In this document: positions 1 to 9,288 of the stretch, in pieces
Numbering within the stretch: position 1 is the stretch's first letter
Layout: every line of letters begins with the position of its first letter
Assembly (NCBI RefSeq): GCF_009901525.1
Contig: NZ_CP019288.1
Coordinates: 5,361,501 to 5,425,500 of the forward strand
Direction: 5' to 3'
Origin: Kordia antarctica
GTDB lineage: Bacteria > Bacteroidota > Bacteroidia > Flavobacteriales > Flavobacteriaceae
Length of the DNA: 64,000 bases
Translations under genes and position numbers: made by a program
The notes under the pieces: generated by a model
Database searches by the model: none
The model's input: the letters and a program-made list of their open reading frames with translations, nothing else
What the model was told of the DNA's origin: nothing

Positions 1-654
1 ACCATCATCATCATTTGGAGCGATCATGGATTTCACTTAGGCGAAATGGGTATTTGGGGAAAAGCCACCAACTATGAAATTGCCACAAGAGTTCCGCTAC
101 TAATTTGGACACCAAACATGCCAAAAGGAAGTCGTGGAAAAACAACAGACGCATTAGTAGAATTAGTAGACATATACCCAACACTTTCAGATTTTGCAGG
201 TATTGAAACGCCGGCACATGTAGAAGGTACAAGTTTTAAACCTCTAATAGACAATCCTAAAGTAACATGGAAAACAGCGGCTTTTAGTCAATTTCCAACA
301 CCTGCATTGCGAGAATGGGGCGCATTTCCGTTACGACCAGCCATGCGGGAAACTTATTTTGGTCCATTATTAAAAGATGTAGAAAAACGAATAAAAAAAC
401 AACTAGGTGAAAAATGGGATAGAGAACTCTTTGAAAATAACTTAATGGGCTATGCCATGCGAACCGAACAATACAGACTCATTGTTTGGAAAGACAGAGC
501 CAACCCCGAAAAAGAACCAGTTTTTATAGAAGTATACGATCACAAAAATGATGCTTTAGAATCGATTAATATTGCCGAAAATTCTCCCGAATTAGTAGCG
601 CAACTCATGAAACAATTTAACAAAGGTTGGAAAGGAAACCTTCCAAGTAAATAA
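1..654 (+). CDS. Sulfatase, S1_7-like (iduronate-2-sulfatase type), 3' part only
   Basis: The frame is open from base 1, so the gene begins before the window and its catalytic formylglycine site is missing here. About 217 C-terminal codons remain. They begin just before SDHGFHLGEMGIWGK, the Asp-His metal/sulfate motif of type I sulfatases, and run through the C-terminal subdomain. The stretch is clearly paralogous (roughly 70% identical by eye) to the end of the complete sulfatase at 3849-5507, including FSQFPTPALREW and NNLMGYAMRT. The two probably arose by duplication and flank the FAD/FMN gene pair. Only 10 bp separate its stop from the next ATG, so it is likely co-transcribed with it. The substrate is inferred to be a sulfated galactan from context. 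It could only be otherwise if the missing 5' part is damaged. Confidence 0.9.
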   Translation, partial: TIIIIWSDHGFHLGEMGIWGKATNYEIATRVPLLIWTPNMPKGSRGKTTDALVELVDIYPTLSDFAGIETPAHVEGTSFKPLIDNPKVTWKTAAFSQFPTPALREWGAFPLRPAMRETYFGPLLKDVEKRIKKQLGEKWDRELFENNLMGYAMRTEQYRLIVWKDRANPEKEPVFIEVYDHKNDALESINIAENSPELVAQLMKQFNKGWKGNLPSK

Positions 655-664
655 CAATACACAC

Positions 665-2587
665 ATGAAACGTAGAGATTTTTTCAAAAAAGGAACCAAA
701 GCCGTCATTGCAGCAGGAATCGTGCCGATGGTAGTTACGTCATGCGCGAGTTCTAAAGATATGATTTATGATGAAGCGAAAGACAAATGGTATCATTTAG
801 GAACAGGAAAAACAGGGACACCAAACCGAAAACCAGTAGTAAATTATGAAGTTGCTGTTATTGGTGGCGGCGCGGCAGGAATCTGTGCCGCAGTTGCATC
901 TGCGAGAAATGGTGCAAAAACAGTGCTCATTCAAGACAGATCAGTTTTGGGTGGAAATGCATCTAGCGAAATACGCGTACATCTAAATGGAGTTAATAAT
1001 ATAAAAGGAAAAGCTGAACGCGAAACAGGAATTATTGAAGAAATACTACTGCACAATCGCTTCGAAAATGAACAAGAATCTTTCCCTGTATTTGATCATG
1101 TATTGTATGATTTTGTGGTACGTGAGCCAAATTTGACATTGATGTTAAACACGCAAGCTGTTGAAGCAGTTATGGGCGGAAACAAGATAAAATCTGCACG
1201 TTGTTGGCAATCAACCACAGAAAAAATGTTTACCATCAATGCGCCTGTATTTATAGATTGCTCTGGTGATGGATTGCTAGCAGCAACTGCTGGTGCGGAA
1301 TATAGAACTGGGCGAGAAGGAAAAGCAGAATTTAACGAAAAATACGCACCCGACGAGCCAGACGGTTGGCAAATGGGCGCAACACTCTTAATGTCTTCCA
1401 AAGACATGGGTAAACCAATGAAGTATTCGCCGCCATCATACGCTGTAAAATACACACATGAAGGCGGACACAAAAGGAGAAAATTTGCAGGATTTCAAGA
1501 TGGAATTTGGTGGATTGAAGTTGGAAGTAATGACGATATCATCGCAGATGCTGAAACAAACAGGTATAAATTGATGGCATATTTACACGGTGTTTGGGAC
1601 TTTATCAAAAACTCTGGAAAATTTCCAGAAGCTGAAAACTTAGCCTTGGATTGGGTTGGTTCGTTGCCTGGCAGGAGAGAATCGCGTCGTTTTATGGGAG
1701 ATTATATCGTTTCAGAAAAAGACATGACACATCATAAAAATTTTGAAGATGCGGTTGCTTTTGGAGGTTGGTCTTTAGACGAACACAATCCTGGTGGCAT
1801 AGAAAACATAACGGAGCCTCCAAGCTATTTTCATTACCATTTCAAAGAAGTATATCAATTTCCGTTCAGAAGTTTATACTCAAAAAATATTTCAAACTTA
1901 TTATTTGCGGGACGAAACGTAAGTCAAACACACATTGCACTATCATCTAGTAGAATTATGGCAACCTGTGCATTACAAGGACAAGCCGTAGGTACTGCCG
2001 CTTCTATGTGTGTAAAAAGAAACGTTTTGCCAAGAGAAATTGGTCAAAAATATATCAATGAACTGCAAGAACAACTTTTGCGAGACGATGTGTTTATTCC
2101 AAAACGACCTGCAAATGATTCAAATAATCTTGCAAAAAAAGCGAGTTTACTCTTTGCTTCTTCAACAACTTCGGGAGATGTGAAAAATTTGATCAATGGA
2201 ATATCAAGGGATATTTATGGAGAAATAAACCATTGGCAATCCGATGGTTTACTTGCGGAAGTTCAATTAGAATGGGAAAACGCAATCTCGCTATCGGCAA
2301 TCGAATTAAAATGTGATACCAACTTAAAACGTAATATCATGATGCGAAAAGATAGTAGAAACGATGACTTATATGGAAATGGTATCCCTAAAGAAATGTT
2401 GAAAGCACTTAGTTTTGAAGCTCGTGTAAATGGACAATGGAAACAAGTTGGAGAAATTACAGACAACAGAACGCGTTTAATTAAAGTAAAATTAAACACA
2501 TTAAAAACAACCGCCATACGCATAAAAATGACCGAAACCTACGGTGCAAAAAATATAAAACTATTTGAAGTACGTTGTTACGCTTAA
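665..2587 (+). CDS. Exported FAD-dependent oxidoreductase (PF12831-type)
   Basis: 640 aa. The N-terminus begins MKRRDFFKKG followed by a hydrophobic stretch and a Cys, a Tat-like export signal with a possible lipobox (VVTSCASS). A Rossmann dinucleotide-binding site follows, VAVIGGGAAGICAA, with GGGAAG at residues 67-72, and a second conserved block, VLGGNASSEIR, typical of the PF12831 FAD-dependent oxidoreductases. A C-terminal region near residues 510-640 looks beta-rich and may be a separate domain. Family members are common in flavobacterial PULs but their reactions are mostly unknown. Oxidation of a sugar or a demodification step is possible. It sits 10 bp after the partial sulfatase and 3 bp before an FMN-binding-like gene, suggesting a redox pair. 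The family is secure; substrate and electron acceptor are not visible. Confidence 0.85.
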   Translation: MKRRDFFKKGTKAVIAAGIVPMVVTSCASSKDMIYDEAKDKWYHLGTGKTGTPNRKPVVNYEVAVIGGGAAGICAAVASARNGAKTVLIQDRSVLGGNASSEIRVHLNGVNNIKGKAERETGIIEEILLHNRFENEQESFPVFDHVLYDFVVREPNLTLMLNTQAVEAVMGGNKIKSARCWQSTTEKMFTINAPVFIDCSGDGLLAATAGAEYRTGREGKAEFNEKYAPDEPDGWQMGATLLMSSKDMGKPMKYSPPSYAVKYTHEGGHKRRKFAGFQDGIWWIEVGSNDDIIADAETNRYKLMAYLHGVWDFIKNSGKFPEAENLALDWVGSLPGRRESRRFMGDYIVSEKDMTHHKNFEDAVAFGGWSLDEHNPGGIENITEPPSYFHYHFKEVYQFPFRSLYSKNISNLLFAGRNVSQTHIALSSSRIMATCALQGQAVGTAASMCVKRNVLPREIGQKYINELQEQLLRDDVFIPKRPANDSNNLAKKASLLFASSTTSGDVKNLINGISRDIYGEINHWQSDGLLAEVQLEWENAISLSAIELKCDTNLKRNIMMRKDSRNDDLYGNGIPKEMLKALSFEARVNGQWKQVGEITDNRTRLIKVKLNTLKTTAIRIKMTETYGAKNIKLFEVRCYA

Positions 2588-2590
2588 AAA

Positions 2591-3724
2591 ATGATGCAAA
2601 ATTTAAAAATAGTAAATTGGTATCTAATTCCATTATTGGTAATTTTCAATAGTATTATTTCTGTTGAAAAAAACACCAATTTTAAGGAAATAAAACACGA
2701 AGTTACCATACAACATCCTGGAGAAAAAGAACCAATCATTTCCACGCTGGTAGAAGTTCAAAATAGTGACGGATTGCCTATACACTATTACATGGATGTA
2801 AAATCGGTAATATGTCTTGCGGAAGTATGTAAAGTAATTCCTGTAACTATTTTTTGGAATGCTATTGGCGAATATCAACACTACAAATTACAAAAAGAGG
2901 CAACACTTGAAAAATATGAAGCTGATAAATTTGAATCAGAAGATTACACAAAATTACACAGTATATTAAGCAATAAAAATTCACCATTCAAAGATGTTTA
3001 TATTGATGAAATTTGGACAGTACCAAGCAGTCTTAATGATGATGTAGATGCCATTTCGGGAGAAACTATCTTGGAGCTAGACGAGAAAGATACTGTAAAA
3101 GGAGCGGCATTAACATGTTATACGTTATGGCATTGGGCAAATGGCGAAATCATACAACATATAAAAAATACCACAGGAAATTCTGCTTCTAATGCGCAAC
3201 TAAAACAATTCATTACACATGAAAACAAAACTTTTTTCAACATTGCAATAAAAGAATTAAAACAACGAAAACTATACACAATGGTTTTTGCAACAGTTAT
3301 TGTAAAAAGAGTTTTAAAAAATAAAACAGACCTAAAAACAGCGCTGTCATATATAGAAACGACACCAACGGAAATCTATTTGACTTCACTTTCAGAAGTA
3401 TTTACCAACGGAGAAAAAGAACACCGATTGCAAGCAATTCATTCCTTGAAACAATATGATTCTATTATCCCAACGTCATATTTAGACAAGCTAACCGCTA
3501 CATTTTCCTCGATACAATCCTATCAAGAAATCACTTTATTGCTAGAGTTAATGGAAAAAAAGAATTCAAACTCTACTACAATTATCAAAAATACAATACC
3601 ACTTTTAAACGGTAATTTCTTAATTGCAAGACGTGCGTATTGGTTTTTAAAAACTCAAACACTTACAAATGAACAATCTAGCATACTAAACAAATTTTAC
3701 AAAAAAAATAAAGAGAAACTTTAG
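2591..3724 (+). CDS. Exported protein with FMN-binding-like motif, possible redox partner
   Basis: 377 aa. The N-terminus is hydrophobic (residues about 8-25) and looks like a signal or anchor. The first half has two close cysteines (VICLAEVCKV) and a WNAIGEY block. Around residue 155 is VDAISGETILELDEKD, which resembles the D-x-x-S-G-A-T motif of FMN-binding domains that carry covalently bound FMN, but with Glu for Ala. It is followed by a CYTLWHWANG block. The last 170 residues look all-helical, repeat-like. The gene starts 3 bp after the FAD oxidoreductase, so the two are surely co-transcribed, and an electron-transfer role is a reasonable inference. There are two ATG codons in tandem at the start; either may be used. 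I do not recognise a named family over the full length. Flavin binding is a hypothesis. Confidence 0.7.
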   Translation: MMQNLKIVNWYLIPLLVIFNSIISVEKNTNFKEIKHEVTIQHPGEKEPIISTLVEVQNSDGLPIHYYMDVKSVICLAEVCKVIPVTIFWNAIGEYQHYKLQKEATLEKYEADKFESEDYTKLHSILSNKNSPFKDVYIDEIWTVPSSLNDDVDAISGETILELDEKDTVKGAALTCYTLWHWANGEIIQHIKNTTGNSASNAQLKQFITHENKTFFNIAIKELKQRKLYTMVFATVIVKRVLKNKTDLKTALSYIETTPTEIYLTSLSEVFTNGEKEHRLQAIHSLKQYDSIIPTSYLDKLTATFSSIQSYQEITLLLELMEKKNSNSTTIIKNTIPLLNGNFLIARRAYWFLKTQTLTNEQSSILNKFYKKNKEKL

Positions 3725-3848
3725 TATATTCTCACAAAATAATAAAGATAAAATACTGTTGATAATAGATAATTTTGACGATTGAAATCGATCCCAATTT
3801 TCAGAAATTGTAGTGTTCGAAAAAAACTAAAATATTAATATCATTTAT

Positions 3849-5507
3849 ATGAGATTCAGTTTAATGCTACTCACGCTTTTACTCTTTGCATTTAGTTGCA
3901 AGTCGAAGCAAGAAACGAAAGTTGACACACCGAAACAAAAGCCAAATATCTTGTTTATTGCTATAGATGATTTACGCCCTGAAATTGGCGCTTACGGTTC
4001 AGACATTGCAGTAACTCCAAATTTAGACAAGCTAGCAAGTCAAGGTTTGCTTTTTAACAAAGCATATTGCCAAGAAGCAATTTGCAGTCCGTCAAGAGCT
4101 AGTATTATGACAGGCGCACGACCAGAAACGATCAATGTTATTGAGAACTTCACCTATTTCAGGGAAGCAAATCCAGACATTATAACCATTCCGCAACACT
4201 TCAAAAATAATGGGTACGAAACGGTTCATACGGGAAAAATATACCATAAACCTGCTTTTGCAGATTTAGAACTCTCTTGGAGTAGAGAACCTGCTACGGA
4301 TAAAATGACGATCAAAAAAAGCAATACGCCAGGTGGATTTGCCAATGTAGAAAGTCAAGAAATGTTCAAAAAGAATCGTGCAGAAATGATCGAAAAATAT
4401 GGTCCAAATGCACCAAGAAACGGCTTAGGAAAAGGACCTGCATACGAAAATGCTGATGTTCCAGACACATTTTATGAAGATGGCTACAATGCAGAATTAG
4501 CGATTGTGACATTAAAAGATATGCTCGAAAAAAATCCTGACAAACCCTTTTTCTTAGGAATGGGAATGAAAAAACCACACTTAGATTGGTTGGCTCCAAA
4601 AAAATATTGGGACTTATACAATCCTGCAGAAATACAGCTTGCAACACAAACTACAGCACCAGAAAATGGCGCAACTATGGGATTACATCCATCATTTGAA
4701 TTGCGTGCCAGATTCGGAATTCCGAAAAAAGGACCCATCAATGATGAAATGGCAAGAACGCTAAAACATGCGTATTTAGCTTCTGTATCATATGTTGATG
4801 CACAAGTTGGAAAAATGATCTCTGCCTTAGAAGAAGCTGGCGTACGCGACAACACAATTATCATTGTTTGGAGCGATCACGGTTGGCATTTAGGCGATAT
4901 GGGAATTTGGGGAAAAGCCACCAATTACGAAATTGGAACACGTGTTCCATTGATGATTTGGACACCAGATATGCCTGCAGGAACTCGTGGAAAAACGTCT
5001 GATGCTTTAGTGGAATTGGTAGATATGTATCCAACATTAGCCGAATTAGCAGGATTGGAAAAGCCAACGCATTTAGAAGGACAAAGTTTTATGCCATTAT
5101 TACAAAACCCAAATCAAGAATGGAAACATGCGGCATTTAGTCAATTTCCAACACCAGCCTTGCGCGAATGGGCAGCGAATCCATTATCGAAAGGAATGCG
5201 CGAAACGTATTTTGGACCATTAATTAAAGAACAAGAAGCAAAAATAAAAAAGCAACAAGGCGACAAATGGAATCGTGAATTATTTGAAAACAATCTTATG
5301 GGCTATGCAATGCGCACCAATCGATATCGATTCATCGTCTGGAAAGATTACACAAATCCTGAAAAAGAACCTGTTTTTCTTGAATTGTACGATCATCAAA
5401 CAGATCCGACGGAGACAAAAAACATCGCAGAAGCAAATCCTGCAATAGTAAAGGAACTCATGATACAATTCAACAAAGGTTGGAAAGGAAACAAAGCGCA
5501 CTTATAA
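3849..5507 (+). CDS. Sulfatase, S1_7-like (iduronate-2-sulfatase type)
   Basis: 552 aa lipoprotein-type precursor (LLLFAFSCKSK). The core starts at PNILFIAIDDLRPEIGAYG, with the paired Asp that bind calcium. The sulfatase signature CSPSRASIMTG places the formylglycine cysteine at residue 79. SDHGWHLGDMGIWGK supplies the Asp-His pair. The DDLRPE block and the overall plan match the iduronate-2-sulfatase/choline-sulfatase branch (SulfAtlas S1_7). Residues after the lipobox are basic/neutral, so a periplasmic location is more likely than the cell surface. The stop is 21 bp before the next gene. A 124-bp gap upstream is the longest break in this operon and may hold a promoter. Expected job: remove a sulfate ester from galactan oligosaccharides. 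Regiospecificity cannot be read from sequence. Confidence 0.92.
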   Translation: MRFSLMLLTLLLFAFSCKSKQETKVDTPKQKPNILFIAIDDLRPEIGAYGSDIAVTPNLDKLASQGLLFNKAYCQEAICSPSRASIMTGARPETINVIENFTYFREANPDIITIPQHFKNNGYETVHTGKIYHKPAFADLELSWSREPATDKMTIKKSNTPGGFANVESQEMFKKNRAEMIEKYGPNAPRNGLGKGPAYENADVPDTFYEDGYNAELAIVTLKDMLEKNPDKPFFLGMGMKKPHLDWLAPKKYWDLYNPAEIQLATQTTAPENGATMGLHPSFELRARFGIPKKGPINDEMARTLKHAYLASVSYVDAQVGKMISALEEAGVRDNTIIIVWSDHGWHLGDMGIWGKATNYEIGTRVPLMIWTPDMPAGTRGKTSDALVELVDMYPTLAELAGLEKPTHLEGQSFMPLLQNPNQEWKHAAFSQFPTPALREWAANPLSKGMRETYFGPLIKEQEAKIKKQQGDKWNRELFENNLMGYAMRTNRYRFIVWKDYTNPEKEPVFLELYDHQTDPTETKNIAEANPAIVKELMIQFNKGWKGNKAHL

Positions 5508-5528
5508 TTTTTATAAAAAAACAACGGA

Positions 5529-6983
5529 ATGAAATCATTCGTTAATTGCATAATTATCTTAATATCTGTGAGTTGCCTAGCGCAAGAATCAGTTACTGAA
5601 ACTGTATTTGTAGCAGAAAATTACAAAGGTTGGAATTGGGAAAATGTGCATGTTGCCAAAAACAAATACATCAGTTTAGCAGTTGTTCCCGATGCGGCAG
5701 GAAGAATTTTAGAATATAATTTAGGCGAAACTCCATCTTTATGGATCAATCCAAAACTTCTTGGAAAGCAATTTCCAGCAACAGACGAAGTAAAACAAAA
5801 CGAATGGCGAAATTTTGGTGGATATCGATTGGTTCCATTACCCTATGAAAACTGTTCGGTAGACAAAGATGGTAATCGTGGAAAACGTTGGCCACCACCA
5901 GCAATAATTGGCGATGCACCTTACAAAGTTGTGACAGGCAAAAATGAATTAGGATTTAAAACCATCGAAGTAACTTCAGATGTGCAAGCGCTTCCTGTAC
6001 CAAAGTTTTTTGGAAACAAAGGATTTGTATATCCTACGGAAATAGAAGAAGAATTACAATATGCGAGAACATTATACATTACAACAACAAGTAGTTTGGT
6101 TTATATAGATCATACTCTAAAAAATGTTGGTGAAAAGCCTGTGAAAAGAGGAATTATGATCTCTAGTCAGCATGTTTCTGAAACTACAGAAGGAGAACAA
6201 GACGGCGAAAACTATCGTGTGTACATTCCTTTTGATAAAAACATAAAATTACCCAACGGAGAACAATACGAAATTACTACAAATCCTGATGCACGTTGGC
6301 GTTACATCAATCGGAATCGCTTTAAGCTAGATAAAAAAAATCCTGAGCATACTGAAAAATATTACAATCATGGAACCAATTGGAATGGAGAAGTTGCGCC
6401 TGGAATTTTTGAAATTGAGTACGATTACAATCTTATGGCAGGTTTTCACATGATTGCTTCTGATTCTTGGTTGTGTTATGTAAATAAAAAAAATAATACC
6501 GCTTTCGCGAAGATTATGGAACCGTATGATTCCAAACTCGAATACGATCATGGTTTGAACAATGCTATATTTTGTAGCGGATTGGAAACAGGATATATTG
6601 AAACAGAAGTTAAAACTCCATTATATAATTTAGCTCCAAGTAAAAGTTTCACGTATAGAGAAATTAAAGGCGCGGCAAAAATTGAAAATGCGCCCGTTTT
6701 GAACGTAAATTTAGCAGGAATTACAACGCAAAAATTAACTTTTGATAAAGCGTTGAATACTATTTCGGGAACGTATGGCGTATTTCATGAAGGATTTGCA
6801 ACCGCATATGTAATGGACAACGATACAGTTTTAGAAAAAATACAATTACAAGCGGTAAATCCGTTAGCAGTTTTTCGATTACATATGGAAGGTGAAAATC
6901 TTTCTAAAGCATCAAGCATTCAATTAGTGATTGTTGATACGAATAAAACAGCACACGTTTTAGATCAACTTGAATTGAAATAA
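5529..6983 (+). CDS. DUF4380 (mutarotase-like fold) secreted protein
   Basis: 484 aa with a signal peptide ending near CLAQES. The body shows the DUF4380 pattern: an N-terminal block with VVPDAAGRILEYNLG, then NEWRNFGGYRLVPLP and KRWPPPAIIGDAPYKV, then a mid-protein HTLKNVGEKPVKRGIMISSQ. DUF4380 proteins are predicted to share the beta-sandwich of galactose mutarotase and are found in PULs, but have no well-established reaction. It lies 21 bp after a sulfatase and 6 bp before a glycoside hydrolase, so it belongs to the carbohydrate operon. A sugar-binding or epimerising role is inference. The C-terminal about 90 residues look like a small beta domain. Confidence 0.7.
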   Translation: MKSFVNCIIILISVSCLAQESVTETVFVAENYKGWNWENVHVAKNKYISLAVVPDAAGRILEYNLGETPSLWINPKLLGKQFPATDEVKQNEWRNFGGYRLVPLPYENCSVDKDGNRGKRWPPPAIIGDAPYKVVTGKNELGFKTIEVTSDVQALPVPKFFGNKGFVYPTEIEEELQYARTLYITTTSSLVYIDHTLKNVGEKPVKRGIMISSQHVSETTEGEQDGENYRVYIPFDKNIKLPNGEQYEITTNPDARWRYINRNRFKLDKKNPEHTEKYYNHGTNWNGEVAPGIFEIEYDYNLMAGFHMIASDSWLCYVNKKNNTAFAKIMEPYDSKLEYDHGLNNAIFCSGLETGYIETEVKTPLYNLAPSKSFTYREIKGAAKIENAPVLNVNLAGITTQKLTFDKALNTISGTYGVFHEGFATAYVMDNDTVLEKIQLQAVNPLAVFRLHMEGENLSKASSIQLVIVDTNKTAHVLDQLELK

Positions 6984-6989
6984 TAACTT

Positions 6990-9269
6990 ATGAAAAAAGC
7001 ATTTTACCTTTTTCTATTTTTATGTATTTCTAGTTTGAATTCTGCCTGTGCGCAATCTTTGGAGACATCTGCCGAGCAAAAAATTGAAACACTTGAAAAA
7101 ATCATCAAGCAATTAGAAAATAAAGGACTTGACGCATACAAAGAAAAATTAGCCATTGCAACTTCAAAAGAATTCTTAGTCTATGCAGATTGGGACGAAC
7201 GCAATGTAGTAGAAAATAAAGTACTGTTTGAAAAATTTAAGATATATAAAGACAGCGCACAAATTTTAGCAGAAAGACTTCCCGAATTCGAACGAAGTGA
7301 CATCAATTTATTATTGGATGAAGTTATTGAAGATGCTAAACGATTGCTAAAGGGAGAAATTACTAGAAAACCATACATACGCCCAAATTGGTCAGAAATT
7401 GTCATTAAAGGAAATGAATTGCACTATAAAAATAAACCTGTATTTCTGTCTGATTATACTTGGAAACCAAGCACCAAACGCTTAGATGAGTATTTTGGTG
7501 AATTGGATATTTGTCTCATCAGTCCAAGTCAGCTTAAAAATGAAGCAGGAACATTACAAAAAAATATTCAAGCCAAATTAGAAAATAAATCATCTAAAAA
7601 CGCAGGTTTTGTGTTTATATCGCATAAAAATGTACCAAAATGGACAACAAAAGCGTACGGAGATACGTTTAACAAAATTGTAGGAAAACCATTTACTTCG
7701 TATGATATTGATAATCCTGGTGCGCGCGACATGATGTCAAAATTGTTCAAAGTTACCGTGCCTACAATTGCGAATCAAAAGTTTGCACAATTTGGATATA
7801 TGTTGACGAATGAGCCACGTTGGGCAAATTATACTGATGGAAAAAAGCGTGTTTGGTTTCGTGCGGATGTTTCTGAATATACTGTGAACAAATTTAAAAA
7901 GTGGCTTCAAAAAAGACATACAACTATTGAAAATGTAAACGAACTTTGGAACACAAATTTGTCAAATTTTGATAAAGTTTCAACACAACTTCCTGTTGAT
8001 ATTGCAGAAAGAGGAACTGCAAAATGGTACGATTGGACAACGTTTAACCAAGAACGTGTGACAGATTGGTTTGTGTTTTTAAAGAGTGAAATCAGAAAAT
8101 ATGATCCGAACGCAAAAGCGCATTTAAAAATAATGCCATCTATTTTTACGGAAAATGATCCTGATAGTGGAATTGATTTGGAAACCTTGACCGAGTTGAG
8201 TGAGATTAACGGAAATGATGCCGCCTCGCATTATAACAATACACGAGACGACGAAGCTTGGGAAGCCATATACGCATGGAATTGGCGCGAATTGTATATG
8301 GGTTATGATTTTTTGAAATCTGTACAGCCAAATCAAATCAATTTTAATTCTGAAAGTCATTTGCTTAGCGGAAGTCGCGCACGAGATTTGTATATGAATC
8401 CGAAATATGTCCGTGCAACCTATTGGGCGGCACATACGTTGGGTTTAAATGTGACACAAACTTGGTTTTGGCCACGTAGAGAAGATGGATCATTGCGTCC
8501 AAATTCTGGAAAAGGATATGCAGGCTCAAACAATCAGCAACCTAGAGTTACTTTTGAGTTGGAAAATACAATGTTAGATTTGAATCGGTTTTCAGAAGAT
8601 ATAACACTGTTTCAACAACAAGAAAAGCCAATTCGATTGTTCTATTCCAAAACGAGTGCAACTCAAAACGCGGAATATATGGACAAAATTTTTGAACTGT
8701 ATGGAGGTTTAAATTTTGAAGGAATATCGCTTGGTTTTGCTACAAAAAATATCATTAATCGTATTGATAATAGCGCTTGGGAAGTTATTTTGATTCATCA
8801 AACAACACAGGTTACAGAAGAAGAAATTGCAGCGCTTCAAAAATATCTGGATAATGGCGGCACAATTTTGATAGATGCTATAAGCCTTCTAAAAAATGAA
8901 TATGGTCGTTCGATAACTGGTTTAAAATCATCAAAAGGAACATTGATACACGTTTCTTCTTTGCAGGAAATGAAATCCAAAGCATTGGAAATCATCACCA
9001 AAAAAAATAAAAATTCATCTCTTCAATTGATTGAAAATAGTGGAAGTGAAGCTAAAAAATGTATTTGGCGTGAAGTTGTAAATGCAGAAGGAAATCAAGT
9101 GTTATCGATTATTAATGTTGGGAAAAGTGCTGTTACATTAACGATTCAATCTAAAAAATCAACCGAAAAAATAGTATTTAAAAATAAATTAAATGGGCTG
9201 TTAGTAGCTGAGAAACCTATATTGCAACCATTTGAAGTATTGTTTATTGAAGAAGTAAAAAGTAATTAA
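6990..9269 (+). CDS. Beta-galactosidase-like glycoside hydrolase (GH42/GH167-type, clan GH-A)
   Basis: 759 aa with a signal peptide that includes a possible lipobox (SLNSACAQS). After a helical N-terminal extension the protein has a TIM-barrel plan: the acid/base candidate Glu275 in MLTNEPRW, and the nucleophile candidate Glu455 in NFNSESHLL, about 180 residues later as in clan GH-A. Tryptophan-rich barrel segments (NVTQTWFWPRRED) follow, then a trimerisation-like Rossmann domain with WEVILIHQT and a C-terminal beta domain. GH42 and the related GH167 (known in carrageenan loci) have this order. It is packed between a DUF4380 gene (6 bp) and a sulfatase (19 bp). The probable role is cleavage of beta-linked galactose from oligosaccharides, with exo action likely. 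Exact family is uncertain; catalytic glutamates are proposed from motif context only. Confidence 0.65.
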   Translation: MKKAFYLFLFLCISSLNSACAQSLETSAEQKIETLEKIIKQLENKGLDAYKEKLAIATSKEFLVYADWDERNVVENKVLFEKFKIYKDSAQILAERLPEFERSDINLLLDEVIEDAKRLLKGEITRKPYIRPNWSEIVIKGNELHYKNKPVFLSDYTWKPSTKRLDEYFGELDICLISPSQLKNEAGTLQKNIQAKLENKSSKNAGFVFISHKNVPKWTTKAYGDTFNKIVGKPFTSYDIDNPGARDMMSKLFKVTVPTIANQKFAQFGYMLTNEPRWANYTDGKKRVWFRADVSEYTVNKFKKWLQKRHTTIENVNELWNTNLSNFDKVSTQLPVDIAERGTAKWYDWTTFNQERVTDWFVFLKSEIRKYDPNAKAHLKIMPSIFTENDPDSGIDLETLTELSEINGNDAASHYNNTRDDEAWEAIYAWNWRELYMGYDFLKSVQPNQINFNSESHLLSGSRARDLYMNPKYVRATYWAAHTLGLNVTQTWFWPRREDGSLRPNSGKGYAGSNNQQPRVTFELENTMLDLNRFSEDITLFQQQEKPIRLFYSKTSATQNAEYMDKIFELYGGLNFEGISLGFATKNIINRIDNSAWEVILIHQTTQVTEEEIAALQKYLDNGGTILIDAISLLKNEYGRSITGLKSSKGTLIHVSSLQEMKSKALEIITKKNKNSSLQLIENSGSEAKKCIWREVVNAEGNQVLSIINVGKSAVTLTIQSKKSTEKIVFKNKLNGLLVAEKPILQPFEVLFIEEVKSN

Positions 9270-9288
9270 AATATTAAAAATAATTCAC

